This document shows positions 12,960 through 15,191 of a DNA stretch of 15,191 nucleotides, one piece after another; within the stretch, counting starts at the first letter, position 1; each line of letters begins with the position of its first letter. The notes beneath the pieces are model-generated. The model ran no database searches, was not told where the DNA came from, and saw only the letters and a program-made list of their open reading frames with translations. The position numbers and the translations under genes were made by a program. The stretch comes from an uncultured Collinsella sp. (GTDB lineage: Bacteria; Actinomycetota; Coriobacteriia; Coriobacteriales; Coriobacteriaceae): the NCBI GenBank assembly GCA_900544115.1, contig UQTW01000041.1, forward strand, positions 1 to 15,191. The letters run 5' to 3'.

Positions 12960-12984
12960 CGGCTCGGGCAACCGGGCCGTTTTT
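12960..12984 (+). terminator. Terminator-like hairpin in the htpG leader (possible attenuator)
   Basis: CGGCTCGG (12960-12967) pairs with CCGGGCCG (12972-12979), eight pairs including one G-T, around a GCAA tetraloop and directly followed by five T. This is a textbook intrinsic terminator shape placed 30 bp before the htpG start and behind the candidate promoter. Confidence 0.55.
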
Positions 12985-13014
12985 GCGGACGGGGGTAGCG
13001 CGAAAGGACTGCAC

Positions 13015-15039
13015 ATGCGTCAATTTAAGACCGAGAGCAAAAAACTGCTCGACCTCATGATCAACTCCATCTACACCAATAAGGAAATCTTCCTGCGCGA
13101 GCTTATCTCCAACGCGAGCGATGCCGTCGACAAGCTCAACTTTAAGAGCCTGCAGGACCCGAGCGTCAAGCTCGACCAGGGCGACCTGGCTATTCGTGTT
13201 TCCTTTGATAAAGATGCCCGTACCATCACCATTTCGGATAACGGTATCGGCATGACCGCCGAGGAGCTCGAGCGCAATCTGGGCACCATCGCCCATTCCG
13301 GCTCCGAGGAGTTTAAGACTGAGAACGCCGAGCAGCAGGGTTCCGATGTCGACATCATCGGTCAGTTTGGCGTGGGTTTCTACTCCGCCTTTATGGTCGC
13401 CAGCCACGTGAAGGTCGTCAGCCGCGCTTATGGCGAGGATATCGCCCACGTTTGGGAGTCCGACGGTCTTGAGGGCTACACCATCGAGGATGGCGAGCGT
13501 GCTGAGCACGGTACCGATGTCATCCTGACGCTGCGCGAGAACGAGAAGCTCGACGCCGACGGCGAGGCCGAGACCTACGATCGCTTCCTGACCGAGTGGG
13601 GCCTCAAGAGCCTGATTCAGCAGTACAGCAACTATGTGCGCTACCCGATTCAGATGATGGTGAGCAAGAGCCGCCAGAAACCCAAGCCTGAGGACGCCGG
13701 CGACGACTACAAGCCCGAGTACGAGGACTACCAGGAGCTCGAGACCATCAACTCCATGACGCCGATCTGGAAAAAGCGCAGCTCCGACGTTGAGCAGAAG
13801 GATTACAACGAGTTCTACAAGTCCACGTTCCACGACTTTGACGATCCCGCGCGCACTATCAGTTTCCATGCCGAGGGTACGCTTGAGTACGATGCACTGC
13901 TGTTTGTGCCGGGTCGCGCCCCGTTCGATCTGTACAGCAAGGACTACGAGAAGGGCCTAGCGCTCTACAGCTCTAACGTGCTGATTATGGAGAAGTGCGA
14001 CGACCTGCTGCCCGACTACTACAACTTTGTGCGCGGTGTCGTGGACTCTGCCGACGTGACGCTCAATATTTCGCGTGAGACGCTGCAACAGAACCGTCAG
14101 CTCAAGGCCATTGCCAAGCGTGTGGAAAAGAAGATTACCGCCGACCTTGAGGATATGCGTGACAACGACCGTGAGGCCTACGAGAAGTTCTTTGAGAACT
14201 TTGGTCGCGGTCTGAAGTACGGCATCTACTCGAGCTACGGCATGAAGGCCGACGAGCTCGCCGACCTGCTGCTGTTCTGGTCTGCCAAGGAGCAGAAGAT
14301 GATCACCCTGGCCGAGTATGCCAAGGGCATGCCCGAGGATCAGAAGGCCATCTACTACGCCGCCGGCGACTCGCGTGAGCGCTTGGCCAAGATGCCCGTG
14401 GTAAAGGGCGTGCTCGAGCGCGGCTATGACGTGCTGTTGCTGACGCAGGATGTGGATGAGTTTACGTTCCAGGCTATGCGTGAGTACGTTGCCGCCGATA
14501 TGCCTAAGATCTACGAAGACGACGCCGCCCGCGAGGCTGCCGAGAAGGCCGTTGCCGACGGTGCCGAGCCCGAGGTCGAGGATCGTCACCTGGAGCTCAA
14601 GAACGTCGCGACTGGCGATCTTGATCTGGCGACCGAGGACGAGAAGAAGGAGGCCGAGGACGCCACCAAGGAGAACGAGGACCTCTTTAGCGCTATGAAG
14701 GAGGCGCTCGGTGACAAGGTCGAGAAAGTTGCCGTCTCCGCGCGCCTGACCGATGCCCCCGCTTGCATCACCACCGAGGGTCCGCTTTCGCTCGAGATGG
14801 AGAAGGTGCTTCAGAAGGGTCCTGAGGGCGCGCCCGACGGTATGCCCAAGAGCCAGCGCGTGCTCGAGCTCAACGCCAAACACCCGGTCTTCGCCAAGCT
14901 CGTCGCTGCCCAGAAGGCCGGCGACGCCGACAAGATCAAGCAGTACTCCGGCCTGCTCTACGATCAGGCCCTGCTGGTCGAGGGCATCCTCCCTGAGGAC
15001 CCCGTTGCCTTCGCAGCAGCTGTCTGCGAGCTTATGTAA
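13015..15039 (+). CDS. htpG: Molecular chaperone HtpG (bacterial Hsp90)
   Basis: This is a cytosolic ATP-dependent chaperone of 674 aa, longer than E. coli HtpG (624). The N-terminal GHKL ATPase has NKEIFLRELISNASDA (about 22-37), SDNGIGM (74-80, metal/nucleotide-binding D75), the lid motif GTIAHSG (90-96) and GQFGVGFYSAFM (116-127). The middle domain carries the conserved DLPLNISRETLQ-type segment, here SADVTLNISRETLQQNRQLK. A charged stretch of about 75 residues (497-572) precedes the C-terminal dimerisation domain, as in Firmicutes-type HtpG. The ATG at 13015 has GAAAGGA six bases upstream. It is a single-gene unit with no co-chaperone neighbours. Confidence 0.97.
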   Translation: MRQFKTESKKLLDLMINSIYTNKEIFLRELISNASDAVDKLNFKSLQDPSVKLDQGDLAIRVSFDKDARTITISDNGIGMTAEELERNLGTIAHSGSEEFKTENAEQQGSDVDIIGQFGVGFYSAFMVASHVKVVSRAYGEDIAHVWESDGLEGYTIEDGERAEHGTDVILTLRENEKLDADGEAETYDRFLTEWGLKSLIQQYSNYVRYPIQMMVSKSRQKPKPEDAGDDYKPEYEDYQELETINSMTPIWKKRSSDVEQKDYNEFYKSTFHDFDDPARTISFHAEGTLEYDALLFVPGRAPFDLYSKDYEKGLALYSSNVLIMEKCDDLLPDYYNFVRGVVDSADVTLNISRETLQQNRQLKAIAKRVEKKITADLEDMRDNDREAYEKFFENFGRGLKYGIYSSYGMKADELADLLLFWSAKEQKMITLAEYAKGMPEDQKAIYYAAGDSRERLAKMPVVKGVLERGYDVLLLTQDVDEFTFQAMREYVAADMPKIYEDDAAREAAEKAVADGAEPEVEDRHLELKNVATGDLDLATEDEKKEAEDATKENEDLFSAMKEALGDKVEKVAVSARLTDAPACITTEGPLSLEMEKVLQKGPEGAPDGMPKSQRVLELNAKHPVFAKLVAAQKAGDADKIKQYSGLLYDQALLVEGILPEDPVAFAAAVCELM

Positions 15040-15043
15040 TTGG

Positions 15044-15076
15044 GTAGTTACGCGGTTCTACGAACCGCGTAACTAC
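15044..15076 (+). terminator. Long perfect hairpin after htpG
   Basis: GTAGTTACGCGGTTC (15044-15058) pairs fully with the sequence at 15062-15076 around TAC: 15 uninterrupted base pairs. It lies 5 nt after the htpG stop. No T-run follows (next is TCGACGCTGCC), so termination by the intrinsic mechanism is doubtful. It may protect the 3' end or be a repeat element. Confidence 0.55.
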
Positions 15077-15093
15077 TCGACGCTGCCCTTCGT

Positions 15094-15117
15094 TCCGCCG
15101 TTCTAACGAACGGCGGA
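15094..15117 (+). repeat. Second hairpin, related to the one after htpG
   Basis: TCCGCCGTTC (15094-15103) pairs perfectly with GAACGGCGGA (15108-15117) around TAAC. It shares the apex GTTCTA(A)CGAAC and the downstream tail CGACGCTGC with the preceding hairpin, while the lower stems differ. Confidence 0.6.
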
Positions 15118-15173
15118 CCAGCCGACGCTGCGCGGGCACCAGAGCGACAACTTGTCATTCAAAGAGGACGGCA

Positions 15174-15191
15174 TGACCAGAAGGTCTATGC
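15174..15191 (+). CDS. Possible start of a further gene (truncated by the window)
   Basis: ATG at 15174 is preceded by AAAGAGGA, a plausible ribosome binding site at about 4-5 nt spacing. It opens MTRRSM before the window ends. The AGA and AGG codons in a row are unlike the CGC/CGT-rich genes upstream. With six residues no product can be suggested, and this may not be a gene. Confidence 0.3.

Noticed and set aside
13015..15039. Acidic insertion in HtpG as a novel domain
   Set aside because: A charged segment of this kind before the C-terminal domain is, as far as I recall, usual in Firmicutes-type HtpG, which also explains the length above E. coli.

Overview
This window looks like chromosomal DNA of a high-GC Coriobacteriia, most likely Collinsella or a close relative. 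That is an inference from GC-rich codon use, actinobacterial-type regulators, and a Firmicutes-like VanR/VanS, CpsB/CpsD and HtpG set. No 16S or marker search was possible.

Layout. (1) Positions 1-369 hold the last 16 nt of what appears to be a tRNA gene with its terminator. A structured spacer follows, then a second copy of the tRNA end and terminator. (2) A large orphan TPR-type protein (370-2811) follows. (3) A tRNA-Ser(GCU) gene (2904-2994) has its own promoter and terminator. It is again followed by the same kind of structured spacer and a second copy of its 3' end and terminator, also 190 bp downstream. (4) A secreted D,D-carboxypeptidase on the minus strand is divergent from a VanR/VanS-like two-component pair (4853-6812). 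(5) A lone pstB phosphate-import ATPase (6916-7791) is followed by a PhoP/PhoR-like pair (7856-10012). PHO-box-like direct repeats of 11-bp period lie in front of both pstB and the regulator. (6) A capsule/EPS phosphoregulation module (Wzz/CapA-like modulator, CpsD-type tyrosine kinase, CpsB-type PHP phosphatase; 10208-12272) is followed by a GNAT acetyltransferase. (7) htpG (13015-15039) has a terminator-like hairpin in its leader. Two related hairpins and the first codons of a possible further gene follow it.

How the genes fit together. Three envelope or nutrient modules are side by side: peptidoglycan D,D-carboxypeptidase plus a VanRS-like sensor, phosphate import plus a Pho-type sensor, and tyrosine phosphorylation control of exopolysaccharide. 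The known genes are mostly conventional.

The least explained material is the tRNA-tail element. Two unrelated tRNA tails are each duplicated with an exact 190-bp offset around about 110-120 nt spacers. The spacers share a fold, with compensatory base changes, more than they share sequence. In the tRNA-Ser copy the spacer is closed by a helix that imitates the tRNA acceptor/T-stem stack and ends in CCA. The architecture recalls the E. coli tyrT 178-bp repeats (rtT RNA), but I see no reason to treat it as the same family.
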